DNA from: Flavobacteriales bacterium
GTDB taxonomy: Bacteria; Bacteroidota; Bacteroidia; Flavobacteriales_F; PHOS-HE28
Assembly: GCA_016717225.1 (NCBI GenBank)
Contig: JADKGB010000001.1
Location: 124,001-188,000, forward strand
Reading direction: 5' to 3'
DNA length: 64,000 nt
The translations under genes were made by a program, and so were the position numbers. The notes beneath the pieces are model-generated. The model saw nothing but the letters and a program-made list of their open reading frames with translations, did not search any database and was not told the DNA's origin. Numbering within the stretch: position 1 is the first letter of the stretch; each line of letters begins with the position of its first letter. Positions 44,468-53,086 of the stretch are shown in pieces.

Positions 44468-45565
44468 ATGATCACCATCGACAAGATCCTCGACCTCAAG
44501 ACACGCCTCGAAGCCCTCAAGAGCTACTTGGACGTGGAGGAGAAGCGCGGGCAGATCCTGGAGGAGGAGAAGTACACGCACGACCCCGACTTCTGGAACG
44601 ACCAGAAGAAGGCGCAGGTGGTGATGAAGAAGATCCGCGAGCTGAAGCGCTGGGTGGGTCTGTACGAGCACGTGAAGCGCGAGGTGGATGATGCCGAAGT
44701 GACCTTCGACTTCTGGAAGGCCAAGGACGTGAGCGAGGAAGAGATGGAGGCTCAGTTCTCGAAAGCTGCGGCCTCGCTGGAAGAGCTCGAGTTCAAGAAC
44801 ATGCTCAGCGCCGAGGAAGATCCCTTGAGCGCCGTGGTGCAGATCACGGCTGGAGCAGGGGGCACCGAAAGTTGCGACTGGGCGGGCATGCTGTTGCGCA
44901 TGTACCAGATGTGGGCGAAAAAGAACGGCTATGACATGCGCACGCTTGACTTCCAGGACGGCGATGGTGCTGGTGTGAAGCAGGCCACTATCGAGGTGAA
45001 CGGCGACTTCGCCTACGGCATGTTGAAGAGCGAGAACGGCGTGCATCGGTTGGTGCGCATCAGCCCGTTCGATAGCAACGCGCGCAGGCATACGAGCTTC
45101 GTGAGCGTGTACGTGTATCCGCTGGTGGACGAGACCATCGAGATCGATATCAACCCGAGCGAGATCACGTGGGATACGTTCCGCAGTGGTGGTGCCGGTG
45201 GCCAGAACGTGAACAAAGTGGAGACCGGAGTTCGACTACGTCACGGACCTAGCGGCATCGTGATCGAGAATACCGAAACCCGCAGCCAGTTGGACAACAA
45301 GACCAAGGCGCTGCAATTGCTGAAGAGCCAACTCTACGAGGCCGAGTTGGAGAAACGCCGCGCCAAGCGGAACGTGATCGAGGCGGGCAAGAAGAAGATC
45401 GAGTGGGGTAGCCAGATCCGCAACTACGTGCTGCAACCCTACAAGCTGGTGAAGGACGTGCGCACCGGTTACGAGACCAGTAGTACCGATGATGTGCTCA
45501 ACGGCGAGATCGATGAATTCCTGAAAGCATTTTTGATGCAACAAGGACAAAGTCAGAAAGTGTAG
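44468..45565 (+). CDS. prfB: Peptide chain release factor 2, without programmed frameshift
   Basis: Terminates translation at UGA and UAA. It has 365 residues from MITIDKILDLKTRLE at 44468; the longer frame upstream adds unrelated sequence. The stop-codon recognition SPF motif is in VRISPFDSNARRH, and the peptidyl-hydrolysis GGQ is in RSGGAGGQNVNK. The N-terminal region KSYLDVEEKRGQ corresponds to the place where most bacteria carry an in-frame UGA and +1 shift; here the frame is open (TAC TTG GAC), so no programmed frameshift is needed. Confidence 0.96.
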   Translation: MITIDKILDLKTRLEALKSYLDVEEKRGQILEEEKYTHDPDFWNDQKKAQVVMKKIRELKRWVGLYEHVKREVDDAEVTFDFWKAKDVSEEEMEAQFSKAAASLEELEFKNMLSAEEDPLSAVVQITAGAGGTESCDWAGMLLRMYQMWAKKNGYDMRTLDFQDGDGAGVKQATIEVNGDFAYGMLKSENGVHRLVRISPFDSNARRHTSFVSVYVYPLVDETIEIDINPSEITWDTFRSGGAGGQNVNKVETGVRLRHGPSGIVIENTETRSQLDNKTKALQLLKSQLYEAELEKRRAKRNVIEAGKKKIEWGSQIRNYVLQPYKLVKDVRTGYETSSTDDVLNGEIDEFLKAFLMQQGQSQKV

Positions 45566-45580
45566 AGAGAACAAGAATTA

Positions 45581-45645
45581 GTTGGCAGTTGACCGGCGAA
45601 AGTGGACAACGTGAACTGCGAACTGCCAACTCAATAACTGCCAAC
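45581..45645. repeat. AACTGCC heptad cluster with inverted copies
   Basis: The 10-mer GTTGGCAGTT (45581-45590) is the exact reverse complement of AACTGCCAAC, which occurs at 45621-45630 and again at 45636-45645. AACTGCG (45614-45620) lies directly before the first of these, giving a period-7 pattern. The segment occupies most of the 86-base prfB-fumC spacer and could fold into alternative hairpins. The heptads resemble those at 8082-8110 and 13743-13752. Confidence 0.6.
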
Positions 45646-45651
45646 TGTTCC

Positions 45652-47046
45652 ATGGAATACCGGATCGAAAAGGACACAATGGGCGAGGTGAAAGTGCCTG
45701 CCGACAATTACTGGGGCGCACAGACCGAACGCAGCCGCAACAACTTCAAGATCGGCCCTCCCGGTAGCATGCCGCGCGAGATCGTTCATGCGTTCGCTTA
45801 CTTGAAGAAGGCCGCTGCGCTCACGAATTTGGAGCTGGGCAAACTGACACAAGACAAGTGTGATCTGATCGGCAAGGTGTGCGATGAAATACTCACCGGC
45901 GCGCTGGATGACCAATTCCCGCTGGTGATCTGGCAAACGGGCAGCGGCACCCAGAGCAACATGAACGTGAACGAAGTGGTGGCGTATCGCGGCCATGTTT
46001 TGCAAGGCGGCAAACTTTCGGACGAGCAGAAAGTGCTCAACCCGAACGACGACGTCAACAAGAGCCAGAGCAGCAATGACACTTACCCCACGGCCATGCA
46101 CATCGCTGCCTACAAAATGGCAGCGGAAGTCACGCTGCCGGGTGTGAAGAAGCTGCGCGACACCTTGGACAAGAAAGCGAAGAGGTTCTCGAGCATCGTG
46201 AAGACGGGCCGCACGCACTTCATGGACGCCACGCCGCTCACGCTCGGCCAGGAGTTCAGCGGCTACGTGCAGCAGTTGGACAATGGCATGCGTTCGGTGC
46301 ACAACGCATTGGAGATGGTGCGTGAACTGGCACTTGGTGGTACGGCAGTAGGCACCGGCTTGAACGCCCCGAAGGGTTACAGCGTTTTAGTGGCGAAGAA
46401 GATCGCGGAGCTCACTGGGCTTCCGTTCGTTACAGCCCCGAACAAATTCGAAGCACTCGCCGCGCATGATGCGATGGTGGAATTGAGCGGCGCATTGAAG
46501 CGCCTTGCTGTTTCGCTGATGAAGATCGCGAACGACATCCGCATCATGAGTAGCGGCCCGCGCAGCGGCATCGGCGAATTGATCATCCCGGACAACGAGC
46601 CCGGCTCATCCATCATGCCCGGTAAGGTGAACCCCACGCAGCCCGAAGCACTGACGATGGTCTGCGCACAGGTGATCGGTAACGATGTGGCGGTGAGCAT
46701 CGGTGGCATGCAAGGCCACTTCGAACTCAATGTCTTCAAACCCCTTATCGCCGCGAACGTGTTGCAGAGCGCACGCCTGCTGGGTGATGCGTGTGTGAGC
46801 TTCAACGACAAGTGTGCGGAAGGCATCGAGCCGAACAACGAAGTGATCAAGCGCCATTTGGAGAATTCGCTGATGCTCGTGACCAGTCTCAATCCACACA
46901 TCGGCTACTACAAGGCGGCGGAGATCGCCAAGAAGGCACACAAGGAAAGCACCACGTTGAAGACCGCTGCTCTCGCGCTCGGTTACGTGACCTCTGAGGA
47001 TTTCGACAAATGGGTCGATCCGAGCAAGATGTGTTCGGAAGGCTGA
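45652..47046 (+). CDS. fumC: Fumarate hydratase, class II
   Basis: Converts fumarate to malate in the TCA cycle. It has 464 residues from ATG 45652 (MEYRIEKDTMGEVKVP); the upstream open frame runs through the heptad repeat and is rejected. Conserved motifs are WQTGSGTQSNMNVNEV, SSNDTYPTAMH, the TGRTHFMDATP active-site region and the signature GSSIMPGKVNPTQ near residue 320. It is iron-independent and active as a tetramer. Confidence 0.98.
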   Translation: MEYRIEKDTMGEVKVPADNYWGAQTERSRNNFKIGPPGSMPREIVHAFAYLKKAAALTNLELGKLTQDKCDLIGKVCDEILTGALDDQFPLVIWQTGSGTQSNMNVNEVVAYRGHVLQGGKLSDEQKVLNPNDDVNKSQSSNDTYPTAMHIAAYKMAAEVTLPGVKKLRDTLDKKAKRFSSIVKTGRTHFMDATPLTLGQEFSGYVQQLDNGMRSVHNALEMVRELALGGTAVGTGLNAPKGYSVLVAKKIAELTGLPFVTAPNKFEALAAHDAMVELSGALKRLAVSLMKIANDIRIMSSGPRSGIGELIIPDNEPGSSIMPGKVNPTQPEALTMVCAQVIGNDVAVSIGGMQGHFELNVFKPLIAANVLQSARLLGDACVSFNDKCAEGIEPNNEVIKRHLENSLMLVTSLNPHIGYYKAAEIAKKAHKESTTLKTAALALGYVTSEDFDKWVDPSKMCSEG

Positions 47047-47082
47047 TCGATCAGTCAGCGTACTATTGCACCGTCTTGCAAC

Positions 47083-47153
47083 GGGGTGCCCAACGAAAGT
47101 CGGGGCTGAGATCATACCCAATGAACCTGGGCGGGTAATGCTGCCAAGGGAAA
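47083..47153 (+). promoter_or_regulatory. TPP riboswitch (THI element)
   Basis: All conserved segments of the thiamine-pyrophosphate aptamer are present in order: GGGGTGCC (47083-47090), GGCTGAGA (47104-47111), ACCC, GAACCTG (47123-47129), the P5 region GGGTAATG with GGC/GCC pairing, and AAGGGAA (47146-47152). P1 is not obvious and may be short. It lies between fumC and the TonB receptor at 47202 and is followed by two hairpins, one covering the Shine-Dalgarno. Thiamine pyrophosphate binding is expected to lower expression of the receptor. Confidence 0.93.
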
Positions 47154-47155
47154 TG

Positions 47156-47200
47156 GATCACACGTGTGATCTCCTCCGTACAGACCTTGAACACGGAGGA
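47156..47200 (+). promoter_or_regulatory. Riboswitch expression platform: palindrome and Shine-Dalgarno-sequestering hairpin
   Basis: A 16-bp perfect palindrome GATCACACGTGTGATC (47156-47171) directly follows the aptamer. TCCTCCGT (47172-47179) is then perfectly complementary to ACGGAGGA (47193-47200), which contains the strong Shine-Dalgarno GGAGGA immediately before ATG 47202. The aptamer state could switch between the hairpins, hiding or exposing the ribosome site. A strong Shine-Dalgarno is uncommon in this phylum, which makes the arrangement notable. Confidence 0.75.
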
Positions 47201-47201
47201 A

Positions 47202-49604
47202 ATGAGCGACAGAACGGTTTTTTTATTTGGTGCGCTGCTCTTTGCGGTGTCGGCAAATTCGCAAGCGTCATTGAAGGGGTCGGTTCTCGATGGGAACGGG
47301 CAGGGTCTTCCGTTCGCGAGCATTCGAGTTGGTGATCCTGGATTTACCACACAGGCCGATGCTGATGGAGCGTTCACGATCACGGGATTGAAGACCGGAG
47401 CAGTTCGTATTCGCATGGCGCTGATGGGCTATATGGCTCTGGACACGAGCGTGATCACGGGCGAAGCGTTGGTTGTCTTGCGGCCGCGCTCTCAACAACT
47501 CTTGTTGCGCGATGTGGAAGTGAGCGCCCTACGTGTTGGTGATCGTGCACCGTTCCCAAAGAGCACAATGTCCAGCGAGGATATCGCAACCCGGAACACA
47601 GGCGTGGACTTGCCCTATTTGCTCGAGTTGCAGCCGAACGTGGTGAGTACAAGTGATGGTGGCACCGGCATTGGCTACACATCCATGCGTGTGCGTGGAA
47701 CCGATGCCACGCGAACCAACATCACCGTGAACGGCGTGCCCTTCAACGATGCGGAAAGTCAAGGCGCCTTCCTTGTGAACATGCCTGATCTCGCAACAAG
47801 CGCGGAGGATATCGAAGTGCAGCGGGGAGTGGGCACGAGCACGAACGGTCCGGCAGCGTTCGGCGCAACGGTGAATGTGCGCACCACTTCAGTTCGCCAA
47901 GAAGCGTGGGGCCAATTGGCTGCCTCTGGTGGCTCGTTCAACACCAAGCGATTTTCTGCGAGCGCCGGCACAGGCCTTATCAACTCCGGCTCGAAAGCTG
48001 GGCCGGCAAGTTTCACTCTCGACGTGCGTTTGTCTTCGATCACTAGCGACGGGTACATCGATCGGGCTACGGCGGACCTTAAGAGCTACTTCCTTCAAGC
48101 TGCTTGGGTTGGAGCGAAACGCTCGCTACGCTTCATCACGTTCACCGGAAAGGAGATCACCTATCAAGCTTGGAACGGTGTGCCGCGCGATGTGATCGAC
48201 ACGAACCGCACGTGGAACGAATACACCTACGACAACCAAGTGGACAACTATGAGCAGTCCCACTATCAGCTCTTGTACGACCAGAAGATCTTTGCGAACG
48301 CCACGCTGAACATCACATTGTTCCGGGTGGATGGTGCAGGTTACTACGAGCAGTTCCGAACGGATGACGATCTCGAGGGCTACAGCATTGCTCCGATCAT
48401 TTTCGGTAACGACACGATCACTACGAGCAATATCGTTCGGCGGCGTTGGTTGGACAACACCTTGCTCGGGGGCAACGTGGCAACGGATATCAAATTCGGT
48501 AAGCACCGCCTGGTTTTAGGAGGCAGCTACAGTGACTATCGTGGTGATCATTTCGGGGAAGTGATCTGGGCGCAGTGGGCGGGCAGTAGCAACATCGGCG
48601 ATCGTTACTACGACAACCGCGCAACGAAGACGGATGGCAACGTCTACGGCAAAATCACCTATGCTATGTATCCCCGTGTCGACTTGTTCGCTGATGTGCA
48701 AATGCGGCGTGTGACACATGAGTTCCTCGGATATGATGACGACTTCACGAACATCGCGCAATCCGTGAGCTACACGTTTTTCAATCCGAAAGCGGGAGTG
48801 GTTTGGCGGTTGCATGAAGGCGGAAAGGCATACGCGAGCGTGGCCATTGCCAACCGGGAACCCAACCGCGATGACCTAACGGAAACAACACCACAAAGTC
48901 GACCACGCAGTGAGCGCTTGGCCGACTACGAGGTTGGCTACGAGCGGCGCACGGGCCGCTGTTCGTTCAGCGCGAACGGGTACTTCATGGACTATGTGGA
49001 TCAACTCGTGAACACCGGCGAGCTCAATGATGTAGGCGCTGCACTCCGTACCAATGTGGCGAGTAGCTACCGCGTGGGCCTGGAGCTTTCGAGTGCGATC
49101 AGGATCACTGATCGGTTACTGTGGAATGCGAACGCTGCGTTCAGTCGCAACCGGGTGCGCTCCTTCACGGAGTTCGTGGATAACTGGGACACGGGTGCCC
49201 AACAGGCCGCCGAACTCGGCGAGACCGATATTGCTTTTTCACCGGCGGTGGTAGTTGGTAGCGAATTGGGTTTCCGTTTTTGGAAGAGCCCGGCCAAAGG
49301 CCATGCGAGCATTACACTCGTGAGCAAATACGTTGGCGAACAGTTCTTGGACAATACATCCAACAGTGATCGAAAGCTGGATGCTTATGTCACACAGGAC
49401 GTGCGGTTGAACATATTGTTGACCGGCTGCAAGGGCGTTCGGTCGATCGACTTCAACCTTACCGCTCGGAACGTGCTCAGCGAATTGTATGAAAGCAATG
49501 GCTGGGCATACAGTTATTTTTCAGAAGGTCGCAGACAGGCGCTCGTGGGATTGTTCCCGCAGGCACCAGTAAATGTGTTGGGGGGTGTTTGCGTGAATTT
49601 CTGA
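47202..49604 (+). CDS. TonB-dependent receptor under TPP riboswitch control (probable thiamine or precursor transporter)
   Basis: An 800-residue outer-membrane receptor. The start MSDRTVFLFGALLFAVSANSQA at 47202 gives a normal signal peptide and lies next to a Shine-Dalgarno. A carboxypeptidase-regulatory-like domain (residues 21-100; LKGSVLDGNGQGLPFASIRV) precedes the plug (TRNTGVDLPYLLELQPNVV; NGVPFNDAESQGAF) and a 22-strand-type barrel ending in Phe. A TPP riboswitch directly upstream is strong evidence that the cargo is thiamine-related. No thi biosynthesis or PnuT gene is nearby. Confidence 0.93.
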   Translation: MSDRTVFLFGALLFAVSANSQASLKGSVLDGNGQGLPFASIRVGDPGFTTQADADGAFTITGLKTGAVRIRMALMGYMALDTSVITGEALVVLRPRSQQLLLRDVEVSALRVGDRAPFPKSTMSSEDIATRNTGVDLPYLLELQPNVVSTSDGGTGIGYTSMRVRGTDATRTNITVNGVPFNDAESQGAFLVNMPDLATSAEDIEVQRGVGTSTNGPAAFGATVNVRTTSVRQEAWGQLAASGGSFNTKRFSASAGTGLINSGSKAGPASFTLDVRLSSITSDGYIDRATADLKSYFLQAAWVGAKRSLRFITFTGKEITYQAWNGVPRDVIDTNRTWNEYTYDNQVDNYEQSHYQLLYDQKIFANATLNITLFRVDGAGYYEQFRTDDDLEGYSIAPIIFGNDTITTSNIVRRRWLDNTLLGGNVATDIKFGKHRLVLGGSYSDYRGDHFGEVIWAQWAGSSNIGDRYYDNRATKTDGNVYGKITYAMYPRVDLFADVQMRRVTHEFLGYDDDFTNIAQSVSYTFFNPKAGVVWRLHEGGKAYASVAIANREPNRDDLTETTPQSRPRSERLADYEVGYERRTGRCSFSANGYFMDYVDQLVNTGELNDVGAALRTNVASSYRVGLELSSAIRITDRLLWNANAAFSRNRVRSFTEFVDNWDTGAQQAAELGETDIAFSPAVVVGSELGFRFWKSPAKGHASITLVSKYVGEQFLDNTSNSDRKLDAYVTQDVRLNILLTGCKGVRSIDFNLTARNVLSELYESNGWAYSYFSEGRRQALVGLFPQAPVNVLGGVCVNF

Positions 49605-49692
49605 TCGGTACGCATTTTCGAAAATACCCTTCACAGGGTATTGTGGGCATTACAGTCATGGGCTTCCTTTGCGATGTCTAAACAACCCAGCT

Positions 49693-51054
49693 ATGCGCAC
49701 AACCACTACCCTTTGTCTGCTGACCGCACTTTTGGCCACGTCGATCTCGTACGCCCAAATGAACAGTTTCGATTCCCGGATCGATAGCTATGTCGGCTTG
49801 CGCTATACCTGCGATGGAAGCGTGCAACCCGTGCTGCGCATACAGAACGTGGGCGGCGAAACCATGACGAGTTGCGATATCGACATACTGAAGAACGGCG
49901 TTACCAATAGCACCTTCAATTGGATCCTTGCATCACCGGCGGCTACTGGTCAATTCAAACAACCGGCCCTGCCTGTGGTAAGCGGTGTTCTACCCGGCGA
50001 TGTGTTGGAGTTCCACATTCTTACAGTGAATGGTCAACCCGATGAAGGGCCGCTGGAAAACATTTTACAAGTGCCGATGACCGACGAAAAAGGAACGGCC
50101 GATAGTTACCGCGTGCAAGTGAAAGTGCTTACCGATAACAACCCGGGCGAAACAAGTTGGATGATCAAGAACGCCTTGGGTGCAACGGTGGCGCAAAGTC
50201 CGGTGTACACCTTGGCGGGCGATCTGAAAACCACGGAACTAACGTTATCGGCCACTCAATGCTACAATTTCGAAGTGTATGATAGTGCGGGCGATGGCTT
50301 CGGCGAGTCGCGCCAATCGGGTTATGCGAAAGTGTTCAGTGTTGGGAACGAGGTGGCGAACGCGAGTGGGAATTTCGCAGCGCTGTATCGCAAAGGCGTG
50401 CAGACCGGGGCCGCGAATGGTTGCCTAGCCGCACAACTCACAACTGTGGCTGATCCGTTGGCATCGTGTGGTGCTACAGGTCTTCGGTTGAATGGCACCA
50501 ACACCCTTTACGCCACCGAGGTGCCGGGCGCCAACCGCTATCAATTCAAATTCACCAATGTGCCCGGCCAGCCGGCGTATGCGCGCAACATTGCGATGAC
50601 TACGCGTTCACTCTTGCTTACCGCTTGGAGCACATTGCCCTTGAAACGCAACCGCACCTACAATGTGCAAGTGCGCTCGAGTTTTGATGGTGGTGTAACG
50701 TATTGTGCGTTTGGAGCAAGTTGCACCATTAGCATCAGTAACACACCGAGTGCGCAACCGCGTTCGTTCGAGGCTGAAGTTGGTGAATTGCAAGAACCCG
50801 TCTTCACTGTATTCCCCAACCCGACTGCGGATGGCCAGTTCAGTTTGTTGGCCCATGGGATCGATGCCGAAGAGCCGATAGCCACTGAAGTCTTCGACCT
50901 GTTGGGAATGCGCGTTGCGAATTCGGTAACGCTATCAAGTGTTGAAGGGATCGCACTTCCCGTGGTGCTCGACAAGCCATTGTCGAGCGGGCTTTATGTG
51001 GTGCGCATAACCGTTGGCGAAAGCACAACAACCGAACGGTTGGTGGTACGTTGA
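49693..51054 (+). CDS. Secreted protein with C-terminal type IX secretion signal
   Basis: A 453-residue predicted T9SS cargo. The signal peptide is residues 1-22 (MRTTTTLCLLTALLATSISYAQ; the ATG at 49693 is preferred over an upstream in-frame start). The middle has beta-rich domains. The C-terminal 85 residues are a type A sorting domain: VFPNPTADGQFSL, VFDLLGMRV and SGLYVVRITVGESTTTERLVVR. It ends exactly one base before the stop of the convergent cyclase gene. Function unknown, surface-attached or released. Confidence 0.9.
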   Translation: MRTTTTLCLLTALLATSISYAQMNSFDSRIDSYVGLRYTCDGSVQPVLRIQNVGGETMTSCDIDILKNGVTNSTFNWILASPAATGQFKQPALPVVSGVLPGDVLEFHILTVNGQPDEGPLENILQVPMTDEKGTADSYRVQVKVLTDNNPGETSWMIKNALGATVAQSPVYTLAGDLKTTELTLSATQCYNFEVYDSAGDGFGESRQSGYAKVFSVGNEVANASGNFAALYRKGVQTGAANGCLAAQLTTVADPLASCGATGLRLNGTNTLYATEVPGANRYQFKFTNVPGQPAYARNIAMTTRSLLLTAWSTLPLKRNRTYNVQVRSSFDGGVTYCAFGASCTISISNTPSAQPRSFEAEVGELQEPVFTVFPNPTADGQFSLLAHGIDAEEPIATEVFDLLGMRVANSVTLSSVEGIALPVVLDKPLSSGLYVVRITVGESTTTERLVVR

Positions 51055-53037
51055 TCACACCCGTTCCACGAAATACATTTCCAATTCGCCTTTGCCTTTT
51101 GCCTGCACAAGGCCACGCGATTCGAAACGCAATCCAGGTGTATCCTTTACCAAGGCGAAGGTGCTGGAGCTAATATTTACCCGTCCGGGTTCACCGCTGC
51201 TTTCCATGCGAGCAGCGGTGTTCACCGTATCGCCCCAGATATCGTAAGCGAATTTTTTCACGCCCACGATACCGGCGATCACCGGGCCTGTGTGCAGGCC
51301 CACGCGCATTTCGAAGGCGGGCATTCCGGTGGTTGTGCGATCGATGTGTCGCTGTGCGATGAAGTCGCGCATGGCCAATGCGGCAAGCACGATGTCGGTG
51401 GCTGAAGACGCGTTCGGATCGGGCAGGCCAGCTGCTGCCATGTAGGCATCGCCGATAGTCTTGATCTTTTCCACTTGGTATTTCTCCACAATGGCGTCGA
51501 GCCCTTTGAAGCAATGATCGATCTCGGCTACCAGTTCTTGCGCGCCCAGTTGTTCGCTCATAGAAGTAAAGCCTTTGAAGTCGGTGAACAAAACGGTCGC
51601 CGTATCGAATGCACGCGCATCGGCTTTGCCTTTGGCTTTTAGTTCAGCAGCCACTTCTTCAGGCAGAATGTTGTGCAAGAGCTCATCGCTTCGGTCTTTC
51701 TCTTTTTGCACTTCGGCGCGTGATCGACGCATGTAGCGCAGCCGACTGAACAATGCGATCGCGAGAAGCAGCGCAGCCGCCCCACCACCAATAAGCAGGT
51801 AGCGCCGGTTGCGCTCGATCACCATTTCATTTTGGTGCGCGAGCTCACGCGAAAAGTTATCTCGCACCTGTTCCAAACTATCGGCGATCTGCTCCTCTTT
51901 GAAGGCATGCGTAAGGTCGAGCCTCATAACCTCTTTACTGTTGTTCACCTGGTCCAGCGAATCATCAAGCGCGATGAATTCTCGCTGGGCTGCAAAGGCT
52001 CTGCGGAAGTCACCGATCTCGGAATAGGCGTGCATGAGGCACTCGGTGCATTCCTTTCGTTGGGCAAGCACACCTAGACTATCGGCGATCGCAAGACCTG
52101 TGGTACAAGCTGCGATCGCTTCACGCAACCTGCCCTCTGTCCTCAACGCTTCGCCCGTGTAATACCAATTCCGAGCGAGTGGATCTTTCGCTTGCAGCGC
52201 TTTGAAGATCGCACGGGCTTCAACGAACTGCGCGTATGCTTCGGGCATTCGTTTCGAACGACTGAAGACTTGACCGAGGTTGTTGTGCGCTTTGCCCAGA
52301 TCGAGTTTGCTGCCGAGCTGTTGATACAATTCGATGGCCAATTGAAGTTCGGCAATGGCCTTTTCGCGTTCGCCTTGGTCGCTGTGCGTTGTGCCAATGC
52401 TGACCAATGCACTTGCGCGGCCTTTCGTATTTCCGAGTTCGCCGAAAAGCGCAGCGCTGCGCTCGTAATTCAGCAACGCTTTGGCCAGGTCGTTCAACCG
52501 TTTGTACGTGTTACCGATGTTGTTGTACGTGCCTGCCATTCCTTCCTTGTTGCCCAATTCTTCATCGATGCGCAGGCTTTGTTGAAGCAGGTCGAGCGCT
52601 TTGGGCTGATCACCAAGATCCTTGTACACTGTGCTCATATTGCTGAACGTATTCGCCATGCGGCCTCGGTCGTTCAGCGACTTCGCGATCACTAAGCACT
52701 GCTCGTAATGATCCAACGCGGTGGCCAGATCGCTTTTCATTTTGAAACCTGCCGCAAGCGTTCCATGTGCTTTGAAGATCGACCGCTGCGATCCGCTTTT
52801 CTCCGCGAGTTCGAGCAGCAAACTCGCCAACACGATCCCGCTATCCGGCTTGTCGAATACAGCTTTCCAGGAAAGCGATTCCATCGCTTTCAATCGGGCA
52901 CTATCGGGCAGAGTGGTTGTTTTCCAGACTTTCCAGAGCGAATCGGATTGAGCTTTGGTAACGGAACACAGAAGTGTACACGCCAACAAACCAAGTCCGC
53001 AGCGCAAGAAGATCGATCGTAAAAAATGAATCGGCAT
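51055..53037 (-). CDS. Membrane class III adenylate cyclase with periplasmic TPR sensor
   Basis: A 660-residue protein. The order is signal peptide (residues 1-30), about seven TPR units (residues 45-330; e.g. YNNIGNTYKRLNDLAKALLNYERS), a helical linker, one membrane helix near 410-430 (YLLIGGGAAALLLAIALF), a short coiled coil, and a class III cyclase domain (470-655). The metal aspartates are in VLFTDFKGFT and IKTIGDAYM. Lys of EKIKTIGD and Asp of YDIWGDTVN are the adenine-selecting pair, so cAMP rather than cGMP is expected. The signal sensed by the TPRs is unknown. Confidence 0.92.
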   Translation of the reverse strand: MPIHFLRSIFLRCGLGLLACTLLCSVTKAQSDSLWKVWKTTTLPDSARLKAMESLSWKAVFDKPDSGIVLASLLLELAEKSGSQRSIFKAHGTLAAGFKMKSDLATALDHYEQCLVIAKSLNDRGRMANTFSNMSTVYKDLGDQPKALDLLQQSLRIDEELGNKEGMAGTYNNIGNTYKRLNDLAKALLNYERSAALFGELGNTKGRASALVSIGTTHSDQGEREKAIAELQLAIELYQQLGSKLDLGKAHNNLGQVFSRSKRMPEAYAQFVEARAIFKALQAKDPLARNWYYTGEALRTEGRLREAIAACTTGLAIADSLGVLAQRKECTECLMHAYSEIGDFRRAFAAQREFIALDDSLDQVNNSKEVMRLDLTHAFKEEQIADSLEQVRDNFSRELAHQNEMVIERNRRYLLIGGGAAALLLAIALFSRLRYMRRSRAEVQKEKDRSDELLHNILPEEVAAELKAKGKADARAFDTATVLFTDFKGFTSMSEQLGAQELVAEIDHCFKGLDAIVEKYQVEKIKTIGDAYMAAAGLPDPNASSATDIVLAALAMRDFIAQRHIDRTTTGMPAFEMRVGLHTGPVIAGIVGVKKFAYDIWGDTVNTAARMESSGEPGRVNISSSTFALVKDTPGLRFESRGLVQAKGKGELEMYFVERV

Positions 53038-53086
53038 ACCTCCGCGAAGATGAGCGCAAATCAGCGGCAGAAGGTTGTTGAACGGA

